14,527 nucleotides of DNA from DATDYW01 sp044375695 (GTDB taxonomy: Bacteria > Patescibacteriota > Minisyncoccia > Phycocordibacterales > JAACPR01), in NCBI GenBank assembly GCA_044375695.1, contig JBILMG010000021.1, positions 1 through 14,527 on the forward strand, read 5' to 3'. The notes below the pieces were generated by a model. That model worked only from the letters and a program-made list of their open reading frames with translations, had not been told where the DNA came from and made no database searches. This document shows, piece after piece, positions 1 to 5,648 of this stretch. The position numbers and the translations under genes are program-made. Numbering within the stretch: position 1 is the first letter of the stretch; every line of letters begins with the position of its first letter.

Positions 1-1
1 C

Positions 2-319
2 GCCTGGCGCACCTACGCCCGCGTCGCCGGAAGGGTAGGGCGCGAAGACGTTTTCCGCGCGCTCATCGCCGAGGCGCAGGCCGAGGGTAACCACGAGCGC
101 GTCATCGGCTTCGCCGTCGAGCAGGCCGCGTCTAACCCGGCGAGCCCGAGCGCCAGGACGTCCCTCGCCAAGGCGCTGCTCGATGCCGGACGGTTCGAAG
201 ACGCCCTCGAGGTGCTCGACGAGGCGGCCCAGGATCTCCCCGCCGCCAAACAGGCTTTCGACGCGGCCCGCGCCGAGGTGCGACGAGCCCAGGCTGCGGC
301 TGTCTCCGCTGGCGCTTGA
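2..319 (+). CDS. C-terminal part of a TPR-like helical protein (5' end outside window)
   Basis: An open frame runs from the left edge with no start codon and stops at TGA 317-319, giving 105 visible residues. The visible part is almost wholly amphipathic helix. The stretch ASPSARTSLAKALLDAG followed by RFEDALEVLDEAAQ fits a tetratricopeptide repeat (small residues at the helix A/B packing positions, Asp-Ala-Gly turn, Pro at the end). A further helix rich in Ala, Glu and Arg closes the protein. TPR domains act as protein-protein scaffolds; what the missing N-terminal part does cannot be seen. Its stop codon lies inside the -35 box of the next promoter, so the following transcript starts right at the gene end. 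Alternative: another helical-repeat family such as SEL1 or HAT. Confidence 0.7.
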   Translation, partial: AWRTYARVAGRVGREDVFRALIAEAQAEGNHERVIGFAVEQAASNPASPSARTSLAKALLDAGRFEDALEVLDEAAQDLPAAKQAFDAARAEVRRAQAAAVSAGA

Positions 320-343
320 CATTTGCCGTAGCTTTGCTACACT
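316..343 (+). promoter_or_regulatory. Strong sigma70-type promoter with a dyad in the spacer
   Basis: A perfect -35 TTGACA (316-321), 16-bp spacer and -10 TACACT (338-343). The -35 contains the TGA stop of the preceding gene. The spacer and start of the -10 hold an inverted repeat, GTAGC-TTT-GCTAC (328-340), a plausible operator; that role is inference. Six bases after the -10 lies GTG (350), the same TANNNT-gcccgc-GTGAG arrangement seen before ligA. Confidence 0.7.
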
Positions 344-349
344 GCCCGC

Positions 350-429
350 GTGAGTGTTACGTGAGCGAGCAAGTTCGAATGTGAACGAAAGCCCCGCCGA
401 AAGGCGGGGCTTTCGTACCTGAGTTTTTT
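350..429 (+). ncRNA. Putative short terminated transcript (leader or small RNA)
   Basis: Transcription from the promoter at 316-343 should begin near 350 and meet the strong hairpin at 385-416, giving a transcript of roughly 75-80 nt. It contains only tiny frames: GTG 350 to TGA 364 (4 codons) and, overlapping it, GTG 361 to TGA 384 (7 codons). It may be a small RNA, a leader peptide/attenuator for the Nudix gene, or the remains of a deleted gene. No homology is recognised. Confidence 0.35.
385..429 (+). terminator. Intrinsic terminator, 14-bp stem with GAAA loop
   Basis: A perfect stem 385-398/403-416 (ACGAAAGCCCCGCC with its complement) is closed by a GAAA tetraloop. A run of six T follows at 424-429, 7 bases after the stem, so the T-tract is displaced. 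The T-rich distal arm may help, and the symmetry would allow it to act in both directions. Confidence 0.7.
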
Positions 430-507
430 GGCTTATTTCGGGTTTGGTTTGGACGATACGGCCGCGCCGATCTCGGATTTTCTTTTTTTGGGGCCTGCGG
501 GGCAAAA

Positions 508-535
508 ATTCGACCTTTTCCGCAGAGGCTATAAT
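508..535 (+). promoter_or_regulatory. Promoter of the Nudix gene, consensus TATAAT
   Basis: A consensus TATAAT (530-535) sits 6 bases before ATG 542. A weak -35-like ATTCGA (508-513) lies 16 bp upstream. With a normal start 6-8 bases after the -10, transcription would begin at or next to the start codon, so a leaderless mRNA is expected. Confidence 0.7.
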
Positions 536-541
536 TCTTCC

Positions 542-1093
542 ATGCTAAAGCCGACAAAAATTACCGCAGAGGTAGAGGTGGCCCGAGACCGCGATCGTTC
601 GGCCACCATCCGGGCGACCGTGGAAACTCCAGACGGCAGGTCCCATGAATGGGTCTACTCCAAGACGCCGGACGCGGTCATAGTGCTCGCCTTCGATGCC
701 GCTGGGCGGCTGGCGGTTAAGCGCGAGTGGCGTCTCGGCCGTAAAGATTTTACGTGGGAGCTTCCGAGCGGTTGGGCGGGGAGCTTGGATCGCCCCGTCG
801 CGCCGGCCGAAGCCGCGGAGCGCGAGCTCCGAGAAGAGGTTGGGGTAACGGGGCAGCTGCGGAAGATTGGCGAATTCTTTCAGAGCAATCACGCCACCAC
901 CAAGTTTCACGTTTTCGTTGCCGAGCAGCTGCGCGAGGCGCCGCTGCCGCCGGACGAAGACGAGCACGTGGAGTCTTGCTTCCTCCCCCTCGATGCCGCG
1001 CGCGAGCGGCTGCTCCGCGAGCAGACTCCTGCCGCTCAGGTGCTCTGCGCGGTGGCTGTTTTTGACGCCGACGCGAACCGTCGCCGTCGGTAG
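542..1093 (+). CDS. Nudix hydrolase, ADP-ribose pyrophosphatase-like
   Basis: A 183-residue protein that should hydrolyse a nucleoside diphosphate linked to another moiety. The strand order before the box (VIVLAFDAAGRLAVKREWR, 47-64, then WELPSG 72-77) resembles the ADP-ribose/nucleotide-sugar pyrophosphatase subgroup. The Nudix box core RELREEVGV is at 94-102, with the metal-binding glutamates E98 and E99. G80 begins the box, but the first Glu of the consensus G-x5-E is Val (V86). A start at 428 is in frame, but ATG 542 is preferred because it lies 6 bases after TATAAT (530-535) and gives a normal Nudix N-terminus. The C-terminus is a short basic tail (RRRR). Substrate cannot be assigned from sequence alone. 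Confidence 0.88.
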   Translation: MLKPTKITAEVEVARDRDRSATIRATVETPDGRSHEWVYSKTPDAVIVLAFDAAGRLAVKREWRLGRKDFTWELPSGWAGSLDRPVAPAEAAERELREEVGVTGQLRKIGEFFQSNHATTKFHVFVAEQLREAPLPPDEDEHVESCFLPLDAARERLLREQTPAAQVLCAVAVFDADANRRRR

Positions 1094-1169
1094 CCTTTTC
1101 GCCGCTGGCCTGCGGTAAGGGGTGCCTAAGGCTATTTCCCCGTAAACTCTGGTCCGCCGGCGGAGGCCC

Positions 1170-1178
1170 TGCTACAAT
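1170..1178 (+). promoter_or_regulatory. Extended -10 promoter of the 1185-1308 RNA
   Basis: TGC-TACAAT is an extended -10 (TG at 1170-1171, TACAAT 1173-1178). A weak -35-like CTGGTC (1149-1154) lies 18 bp upstream; the same CTGGTC is seen 16 bp before the pilD -10. The expected start is near 1184-1187, just before the long hairpin. Confidence 0.6.
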
Positions 1179-1184
1179 CGTCGG

Positions 1185-1308
1185 CGTAGGTTCTCCTCAG
1201 AATCGGCCGGCAGTTGCACTCACTTATCACATTCAAGGAGCTCGCTCTGCCGGCCGATTCTGCGGAGAACCAAACGCGCCACCCGAAAGGGCGGCGCGTT
1301 TTTTATTT
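1185..1308 (+). ncRNA. Unidentified structured small RNA with SD-like loop
   Basis: An extended -10 (1170-1178), a very long hairpin and an intrinsic terminator (1272-1310) bound a transcript of about 120 nt. The arms 1189-1213 and 1247-1271 pair at 24 of 25 positions; the only mismatch is T1197 against C1263. The 33-nt loop (1214-1246) is open and contains AAGGAG (1235-1240), an exact Shine-Dalgarno core. No start codon in good context follows it. It does not carry the conserved apical core of SRP RNA, the tRNA-like part of tmRNA, or the central bubble of 6S RNA, so no known family is assigned. It lies about 340 nt before the lysine-rich gene whose ribosome binding site is also AGGAGC. Function unknown. 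Confidence 0.65.
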
Positions 1309-1310
1309 TT
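1272..1310 (+). terminator. Intrinsic terminator ending the small RNA
   Basis: Stem AAACGCGCC (1272-1280) pairs with GGCGCGTTT (1293-1301). After one A:C mismatch, CCC/GGG closes on a GAAA loop (1285-1288). The tail TTTTTTATTTTTT follows directly, so this is a strong rho-independent terminator. Confidence 0.85.
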
Positions 1311-1395
1311 TCTCGCCGCAAAACTTTGCCGCGAAAAATTCTCCGCTCGCGCCCGCTCCGTTTTCTTTTTTGAAAACGCGCGCCAACGAAAAACT

Positions 1396-1494
1396 AAAAA
1401 ATATTTTCGCGCGAGAAAGTTACGGCGCGCGCGTGAAATTTTTTTCTCGCGCGAAAATATTTTTCGCGAACAAAAAATATTTTCGCGCGAGAAA
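1396..1494. repeat. Three copies of a 22-23 bp sequence in alternating orientation
   Basis: Copy 1 (+) is at 1396-1418, copy 2 (reverse) at 1443-1464 and copy 3 (+) at 1472-1494. Each has the palindrome AAAATATTTT followed by CGCGCGAGAAA. Copies 1 and 3 are identical; copy 2 matches 22 of 23 bases of their complement. Copy 2 can pair with copy 1 (24-nt loop) or with copy 3 (7-nt loop), so two alternative cruciforms or RNA hairpins are possible. The set ends 6 bp before the DnaA box at 1501. Confidence 0.85.
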
Positions 1495-1500
1495 AAAAAG

Positions 1501-1509
1501 TTATCCACA
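1501..1509 (+). promoter_or_regulatory. Perfect DnaA box TTATCCACA
   Basis: An exact match to the consensus DnaA box, at the edge of the AT-rich island and 18 bp before the -35-like box of the lysine-rich gene. A second exact box (opposite strand) lies at 7906-7914. The match is direct; binding is inference. Confidence 0.55.
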
Positions 1510-1527
1510 CAATTCGCGCAAAAAAAT

Positions 1528-1556
1528 TTTACGCGCGCGTCTGCGTGTCCGATAAT
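1528..1556 (+). promoter_or_regulatory. Promoter of the lysine-rich small gene
   Basis: -35-like TTTACG (1528-1533), 17-bp spacer, -10 GATAAT (1551-1556). The start would fall near 1563, giving a leader of about 83 nt before ATG 1646. The leader carries a short hairpin ACTC-GAAA-GAGT (1610-1621) and ends in an AGGAG site (1631-1635). Confidence 0.6.
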
Positions 1557-1645
1557 TGTATTCGTCTGAGGTCGACTTTTAGAAGACACGAACCGCGCGA
1601 GAGCAATTCACTCGAAAGAGTTCGAAGAGCAGGAGCGTAAAAAAA

Positions 1646-1747
1646 ATGGCGACGAAGAAGAAGACCGTCAAGAAGGCGACCAAGGCTAAGAAGCCGGCTG
1701 CCAAGAAGAAGGCCACCAAGGCCAAGAAGACCTCCAAGAAGCGCTAA
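1646..1747 (+). CDS. 33-residue lysine/alanine-rich histone H1-like protein
   Basis: A very short gene: ATG 1646 to TAA 1745-1747, encoding MATKKKTVKKATKAKK and more of the same, ending TSKKR. Over half of the residues are Lys or Arg and the rest are mostly Ala and Thr, as in the tails of histone H1-like (Hc1-type) nucleoid proteins. Such a chain is expected to be unstructured and to bind nucleic acid by charge. Support for its being real: a good AGGAG Shine-Dalgarno (1631-1635) 10 bases before ATG, its own promoter (1528-1556), and a terminator after it (1781-1816). It is the only gene here with a clear Shine-Dalgarno. It may act in nucleoid compaction or bind ribosomal RNA; which is unknown. 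Confidence 0.75.
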   Translation: MATKKKTVKKATKAKKPAAKKKATKAKKTSKKR

Positions 1748-1780
1748 GCTTCTTGGCCGAGAAATCGGTCAGGTTTTCGG

Positions 1781-1816
1781 AGAGCGCTAGCCGCAAGGTC
1801 GGCGCTCTTTGTTTTT
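1781..1816 (+). terminator. Intrinsic terminator after the lysine-rich gene
   Basis: AGAGCGC (1781-1787) pairs with GCGCTCT (1802-1808); an imperfect inner stem closes on a GCAA tetraloop (1793-1796), followed by TTGTTTTTT. A smaller 6-bp hairpin with GAAA loop (1755-1770) lies between this and the stop codon. Confidence 0.8.
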
Positions 1817-1867
1817 TCGATACCTGCCCGAACCTTTGGCAATCTCGCCTAGGCGGGGTCCGCGTGA

Positions 1868-1873
1868 TAACCT
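1868..1873 (+). promoter_or_regulatory. Possible -10 of secA
   Basis: TAACCT lies 7 bases before ATG 1881, matching the leaderless spacing of its neighbours. It is a weak match to TATAAT and no well-spaced -35 is seen, so the call rests mainly on position. Confidence 0.35.
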
Positions 1874-1880
1874 GCGGCCC

Positions 1881-4391
1881 ATGTCTATTCTGACCAGAAT
1901 CTTCGGCGACGGCTCGGCGGGGACGCTGCGCCGCCTGCGCGCGGCCGCCGAAAAGGTGGCGGCTTTCGAGCCGGCGCTCCTCTCGCTGTCAGACGAAGCG
2001 CTCAAGGGTAAGACCGCCGAGCTCCGGACGCGCCTCGCCGGAGGCGAGACGATCGACAGCCTCGCCCACGAAGCCTTCGCCGTTGTTCGCGAGGCGGCGC
2101 GTCGAACCCTCGGCGAACGCCACTACGATGCGCAGATCATGGGCGGGCTCGCCATTTTTGGCGGCGCGGTCGCCGAGATGCGCACCGGCGAAGGAAAAAC
2201 TTTGGTGGCTACCGCGCCGGCCTACGTCGCCGCGCTCGAGGGCCGGGGCGTGCACCTCGTCACCGTTAACGACTACCTCGCGCGCCGCGACGCCGCCTGG
2301 ATGGGGCAGGTGTACCACGCGCTCGGCCTCTCCGTGAGCGTCATCGATCACGGCGGCGCCTACCGCTACGACCCGACCGCAACCTCCGCTCTCGCCGACG
2401 AGACCCGCGACGAAACTGGCGGCGTGCGCGTCGCCTACGACTTCCTGCGCCCGTGCTCCCGCCGCGAGGCTTACGAGGCCGACGTCACCTACGCCACCAA
2501 CTCTGAGCTCGGCTTCGACTACCTGCGCGATTCGCTCGAGCACGACCCGGCGCAGCTGCGCCAGCGCGAGCACGCCTTCGCCATTGTCGACGAGGTCGAC
2601 TCTATCCTCATCGACGAGGCTCGCACGCCGCTCATCATTTCTGGTCCCGCTCAGGAACCAGAATCCCTCTACCGCACCTTCGCGCAGGTGGTGGCCACCT
2701 ACGTCGAGGGCGAAGACTACGAGGTCGACCAGAAGCACCGCTCGGTCGCCGTGCTGCCGTCGGGTATCGAGAAGGCCGAGCGGGCGCTCGGCCAGGGCGG
2801 CTTCTACACCGAGCGCGGCGTGAAGCTTGCCCACCACCTCGAGAACGCGCTGCGCGCTAAGGCGCTCTACCGCCGCGACAAGGAGTACGTCGTGCGCGAA
2901 GGCGAGATTGTCATCGTCGACGAGTTCACCGGCCGCATGCAGCCGGGCCGTCGCTGGTCGCAGGGCCTCCACCAGGCGGTCGAGGCTAAGGAAGGGGTCG
3001 TCGTGCGCCGCGAATCGCGCACCTACGCCTCCATTACCTACCAGCACTACTTCAAGCGCTACCGCCGGCTCGCCGGCATGACCGGCACCGCCATGACCTC
3101 GGCCGAGGAATTCCTCAAGGTCTACGGCCTCGACGTGATTGCCGTGCCGACGCACCGGGCGCCGCAGCGCCTCGACCGCGAAGACCTGGTCTTCCGCACG
3201 GAGGCGGGGAAGTGGACCGCCGTGGCTCGCGAGGTAGCGCGCGTGCACGCGACCGGCCGCCCGGTTCTCGTTGGCACCGCGGCTATCGATCAGAACGAGA
3301 TTGTCTCCGCCAAGCTCCGCGCCGCCGGCGTGCCCCACGAGGTGCTCAACGCCAAGAACCACGAGCGCGAAGCCGAGATTATTTCCCGCGCGGGCGAGAG
3401 GGGCGCCGTTACCGTGGCGACCAACATGGCCGGCCGCGGCGTCGACATCAAGCTCGGCGGCCTGCCGTACGAAGAGGCGAAGCGCCAGGAAGTAGCGGCC
3501 CTCGGCGGCCTCTTCGTCCTCGGCACCGCCCGCCACGACGCCCGACGCATCGACAACCAGCTGCGCGGCCGCGCCGGCCGCCAGGGCGACCCCGGCGAGA
3601 CCGTATTCTTTGTCTCGCTCGAGGACGAGCTGATGGCGCGCTTCGCATCGCCGTTCGTTGGCGCCATGATGGCCAAGCTCCAGATTCCCGAGGATGAGCC
3701 GATTCAGGCCCGCATCGTTTCTAAGTCTATCGAGTCCGCGCAGACCCGCGTCGAGGGCGCGCACTTTGATTCCCGTAAGTCGCTGCTCGACTACGACACC
3801 GTCGTGGCTACCCAGCGCGACGCCATCTACACCCGCCGCCGCGGTCTCCTTATGGCCGAGGGCGAGCAGGTGTTTCTCGCCGCAGCCGCGGCGGCAGGCG
3901 AGGGCGGCGAGGCCCTCGTGGCCGCCGTCCGCGCGCGTCTCGGCGACGCCGCCCTGCGCGAGGTTCGTCGCGCGGCGCTCGCGGCTATCGACCGCAGCTG
4001 GATTGACCACCTCGAGCTCATGGACTACCTGCGCTCGAGCGTCTCGCTCAAGGCGTGGGGCCAGCGCGACCCGCTCGTCGAGTACCAGCGCGAGGGCCGC
4101 CGCCTCTTCGAGGAGATGGAGGCGACCGTGGTGGCGCGACTCGCCGGCGTGCTCCAGGCTATCGCCTCGGCGCCCGCGCCCGCCGCGCCGACCGATGCCG
4201 TTGTGGAGATTGCCCGCGCGGCGGTGGCGCAGGCGGCCGGTCGCGACGACGCTTCGGACGCCGCCACCCAGGCCCGAATCGGCCGCAACGACCTCGTCAC
4301 CGTGGCCCGGGGGCAAGAGCGCCAGACCCTCAAGTGGAAGAAGGCCGAGGCGCTTCTCGCCGAAGGCTGGAAAATCGAAAAAATCGGCTGA
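1881..4391 (+). CDS. secA: Preprotein translocase ATPase SecA, compact form
   Basis: An 836-residue motor that pushes unfolded preproteins through the SecYEG channel. Motifs in order: Walker A MRTGEGKT (100-107), TVNDYLARRD (128-137), DEVDSILIDEARTPLIISG (237-255, DEAD-type box), MTGTA (400-404), TNMAGRGVDI (514-523) and QLRGRAGRQGDPG (560-572); then the scaffold segment WIDHLELMDYLR (707-718). ATG 1881 is chosen over an upstream in-frame ATG at 1809 because the extra 24 residues overlap the preceding terminator and are not SecA-like. Compared with E. coli SecA as I recall it, there is an insertion of about 28 residues in the first nucleotide-binding domain (around 157-193), and the helical wing region (about 655-705) is roughly 55 residues shorter. 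The C-terminus lacks the Cys/His zinc motif and ends in a basic tail (RQTLKWKKAEALLAEGWKI). Confidence 0.97.
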   Translation: MSILTRIFGDGSAGTLRRLRAAAEKVAAFEPALLSLSDEALKGKTAELRTRLAGGETIDSLAHEAFAVVREAARRTLGERHYDAQIMGGLAIFGGAVAEMRTGEGKTLVATAPAYVAALEGRGVHLVTVNDYLARRDAAWMGQVYHALGLSVSVIDHGGAYRYDPTATSALADETRDETGGVRVAYDFLRPCSRREAYEADVTYATNSELGFDYLRDSLEHDPAQLRQREHAFAIVDEVDSILIDEARTPLIISGPAQEPESLYRTFAQVVATYVEGEDYEVDQKHRSVAVLPSGIEKAERALGQGGFYTERGVKLAHHLENALRAKALYRRDKEYVVREGEIVIVDEFTGRMQPGRRWSQGLHQAVEAKEGVVVRRESRTYASITYQHYFKRYRRLAGMTGTAMTSAEEFLKVYGLDVIAVPTHRAPQRLDREDLVFRTEAGKWTAVAREVARVHATGRPVLVGTAAIDQNEIVSAKLRAAGVPHEVLNAKNHEREAEIISRAGERGAVTVATNMAGRGVDIKLGGLPYEEAKRQEVAALGGLFVLGTARHDARRIDNQLRGRAGRQGDPGETVFFVSLEDELMARFASPFVGAMMAKLQIPEDEPIQARIVSKSIESAQTRVEGAHFDSRKSLLDYDTVVATQRDAIYTRRRGLLMAEGEQVFLAAAAAAGEGGEALVAAVRARLGDAALREVRRAALAAIDRSWIDHLELMDYLRSSVSLKAWGQRDPLVEYQREGRRLFEEMEATVVARLAGVLQAIASAPAPAAPTDAVVEIARAAVAQAAGRDDASDAATQARIGRNDLVTVARGQERQTLKWKKAEALLAEGWKIEKIG

Positions 4392-4407
4392 TTCGTCGCG
4401 CCTCGCG

Positions 4408-4416
4408 TGGTAGCAT
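4408..4416 (+). promoter_or_regulatory. Extended -10 of the bactofilin-like gene
   Basis: TGG-TAGCAT (TG at 4408-4409, box 4411-4416), 7 bases before GTG 4424. It falls in the 32-bp gap after secA, so the gene probably has its own leaderless start as well as any read-through. Confidence 0.5.
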
Positions 4417-4423
4417 CACGGGC

Positions 4424-5632
4424 GTGAAAGCCATTCGGCTAAGCCTCCCTTTCGTCGCCGTCGCGTTTGGTCTGGCCGCGGCGGCCGCCCCGTGCCCGGC
4501 GCAGGCCGCCGTTAAGACTGGGGCCGACGTCCGGGTGGGGGAGGCCGAGGCGCTCGAGGGGAACGCGTACGTGGTCGCGGGACGTTCCGAGGTAGCCGGT
4601 GACGTGTCGGGCGACCTCGTGCTGGTCTCTGCCGCGGACGCCATCGTCTCCGGGGCCGTTTCGGGCGACCTCACGGTTCTCGGGTACCAGGCGGTAATTT
4701 CGGGTCAGGTTGGCGGCGACCTTCGGGTGGTCGGCGGCTTCGTCACGGTTTCTGGGAAAATTGACGGCGACCTCGTGGCCGCGGGCGGCCGCGTGGCGGT
4801 CTTGCCGACTGCTACGGTCGGCGGCGACCTCGTGGCCGCGGGCGGCAGCTTCGTTACCGAAGGCGCGGTCGAGGGAGGGGTGAACCTCTTGGCCGGCGAC
4901 GCTTCGATTGGCGGCCGCCAGGGCGGCGGCACCGTCACCGCTACAGCCGTCACCTTCCTGTCGGGGGCAACCGGCGGCAGCCTGTCTTACTACGCGCAGG
5001 AGCCGGCAACCTTTCAGCCGGACGTAGCGCTCCCGACGCCGGCCTACAACCAGATTCCGCCAATCTCCGAGATTGGCCCGGTGAAGAGCGCCATTCTTTC
5101 TTTCTTGACCCTGTGGCGCTTCTTTTCCTTCGCCTCCACTTTGATTCTCGGCCTCGCGCTCGCCTACGGCGCGAAGGTCTTCTCGCAGGAGGTTGCCGAG
5201 ATTGGTTCGCGCGGCGTGTCCTCCTTCTTCGGGAGCGCGCTCGCCGGCCTCGCGACGCTCATCGTGCTGCCGCTCGTCTCGCTCCTCGCGGTCGCGAGCA
5301 TCTTCGCCCTGCCGCTCGGCGTGCTGGGGCTCCTCGCCGCGGCTGCGGTCGTCGTGCTCGCCTCGGCTTTCGGCGCCTTGGTCGTGGGCTTCGCGGTTGA
5401 GCGCGCCCTGCGCCGCGGCGGAGACGTTACGGTTTCGTACCGCGCCGTCGGCTTCGGCGCCGTCGCCGTGGCGCTGCTCGATCTCTTGCCTGGCGGCTCC
5501 ATCGCCAAGCTCCTGGTGGCGCTGGTTGGCGTCGGCGCCGCGTCCCGCGCCATCAGCCGTCGCCTGCGCGGGGAGGGGTGGAGCATCGACACGGTGCTCG
5601 CGCGTTGGGGCGGCGCCGGCGGCGCGAGGTAG
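4424..5632 (+). CDS. Exported beta-repeat (bactofilin-like) membrane protein
   Basis: A 402-residue protein. The start GTG 4424 follows an extended -10 and gives a signal peptide (KAIR, hydrophobic core, then AQA|A near residue 28). Residues about 45-190 contain five GDL motifs spaced 17-19 residues apart, with alternating V/G-rich strands (for example GDLTVLGYQAVISGQVG), the pattern of the bactofilin/polymer-forming right-handed beta-helix. After a Pro-rich linker, the C-terminal half has several hydrophobic segments that look like four to five membrane helices, ending in a short cytoplasmic tail. The beta part would therefore sit outside the membrane, unlike typical cytosolic bactofilins. 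A 24-bp DNA repeat (4767-4790 and 4828-4851) reflects repeat duplication. It could be an envelope scaffold; the role is not shown by neighbours. Confidence 0.75.
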   Translation: MKAIRLSLPFVAVAFGLAAAAAPCPAQAAVKTGADVRVGEAEALEGNAYVVAGRSEVAGDVSGDLVLVSAADAIVSGAVSGDLTVLGYQAVISGQVGGDLRVVGGFVTVSGKIDGDLVAAGGRVAVLPTATVGGDLVAAGGSFVTEGAVEGGVNLLAGDASIGGRQGGGTVTATAVTFLSGATGGSLSYYAQEPATFQPDVALPTPAYNQIPPISEIGPVKSAILSFLTLWRFFSFASTLILGLALAYGAKVFSQEVAEIGSRGVSSFFGSALAGLATLIVLPLVSLLAVASIFALPLGVLGLLAAAAVVVLASAFGALVVGFAVERALRRGGDVTVSYRAVGFGAVAVALLDLLPGGSIAKLLVALVGVGAASRAISRRLRGEGWSIDTVLARWGGAGGAR

Positions 5633-5648
5633 CCAGTAAAAAGAAACA

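Larger units (their letters stand above)
1305..1530. other. AT-rich island with CGCG blocks, no gene seen
   Basis: About 225 bp of long A and T runs interspersed with CGCG-type blocks, unlike the GC-rich surroundings. Besides the three inverted copies listed separately, it holds a 7-bp hairpin CGTTTTC/GAAAACG with a T6 loop (1359-1378). Open frames cross it on both strands, but they are low-complexity translations of the repeats, so I do not call genes here. Confidence 0.7.

Noticed and set aside
428..541. Longer N-terminus for the Nudix protein
   Set aside because: The 38 extra codons run through the terminator tail and the promoter, and are not typical of the family; ATG 542 follows TATAAT at the standard local spacing.
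1185..1308. SRP RNA, 6S RNA, tmRNA or RNase P RNA
   Set aside because: The conserved cores of these RNAs are not present, and 120 nt with one long stem and a 33-nt loop does not fit them.
1396..1494. CRISPR array
   Set aside because: There are only three copies, in alternating orientation, with unequal gaps of 24 and 7 bp, and no cas genes nearby.
1247..1555. CTG-started protein after the AAGGAG in the RNA loop
   Set aside because: CTG starts are rare, the frame runs through the hairpin arm and a strong terminator, and the protein would be low-complexity.
1305..1560. Chromosome origin (oriC)
   Set aside because: The region is AT-rich with inverted repeats but has a single DnaA box, and dnaA, dnaN or gyrase genes are not in the window. 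It is kept as a hypothesis in the findings rather than as a feature.
1214..1589. Open frames on both strands across the AT-rich island
   Set aside because: Their translations are low-complexity Lys/Arg/Phe/Ser strings from the repeats, and they overlap the small RNA hairpin, its terminator and the DnaA box.
1989..4316. A 775-codon open frame on the minus strand opposite secA
   Set aside because: It mirrors the secA codon structure in a GC-rich genome, has no recognisable domain, and its composition is a by-product of GC-rich third positions on the other strand.
4055..4423. N-terminal extension of the bactofilin-like gene into secA
   Set aside because: The frame is open only because of high GC; the extra 123 residues are Arg/Gly/Ala-rich and overlap secA, while GTG 4424 gives a signal peptide.
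4480..4510. Lipoprotein signal in the bactofilin-like protein
   Set aside because: The Cys near residue 24 is preceded by Pro, not by a lipobox; a signal peptidase I site (AQA|A) fits better.
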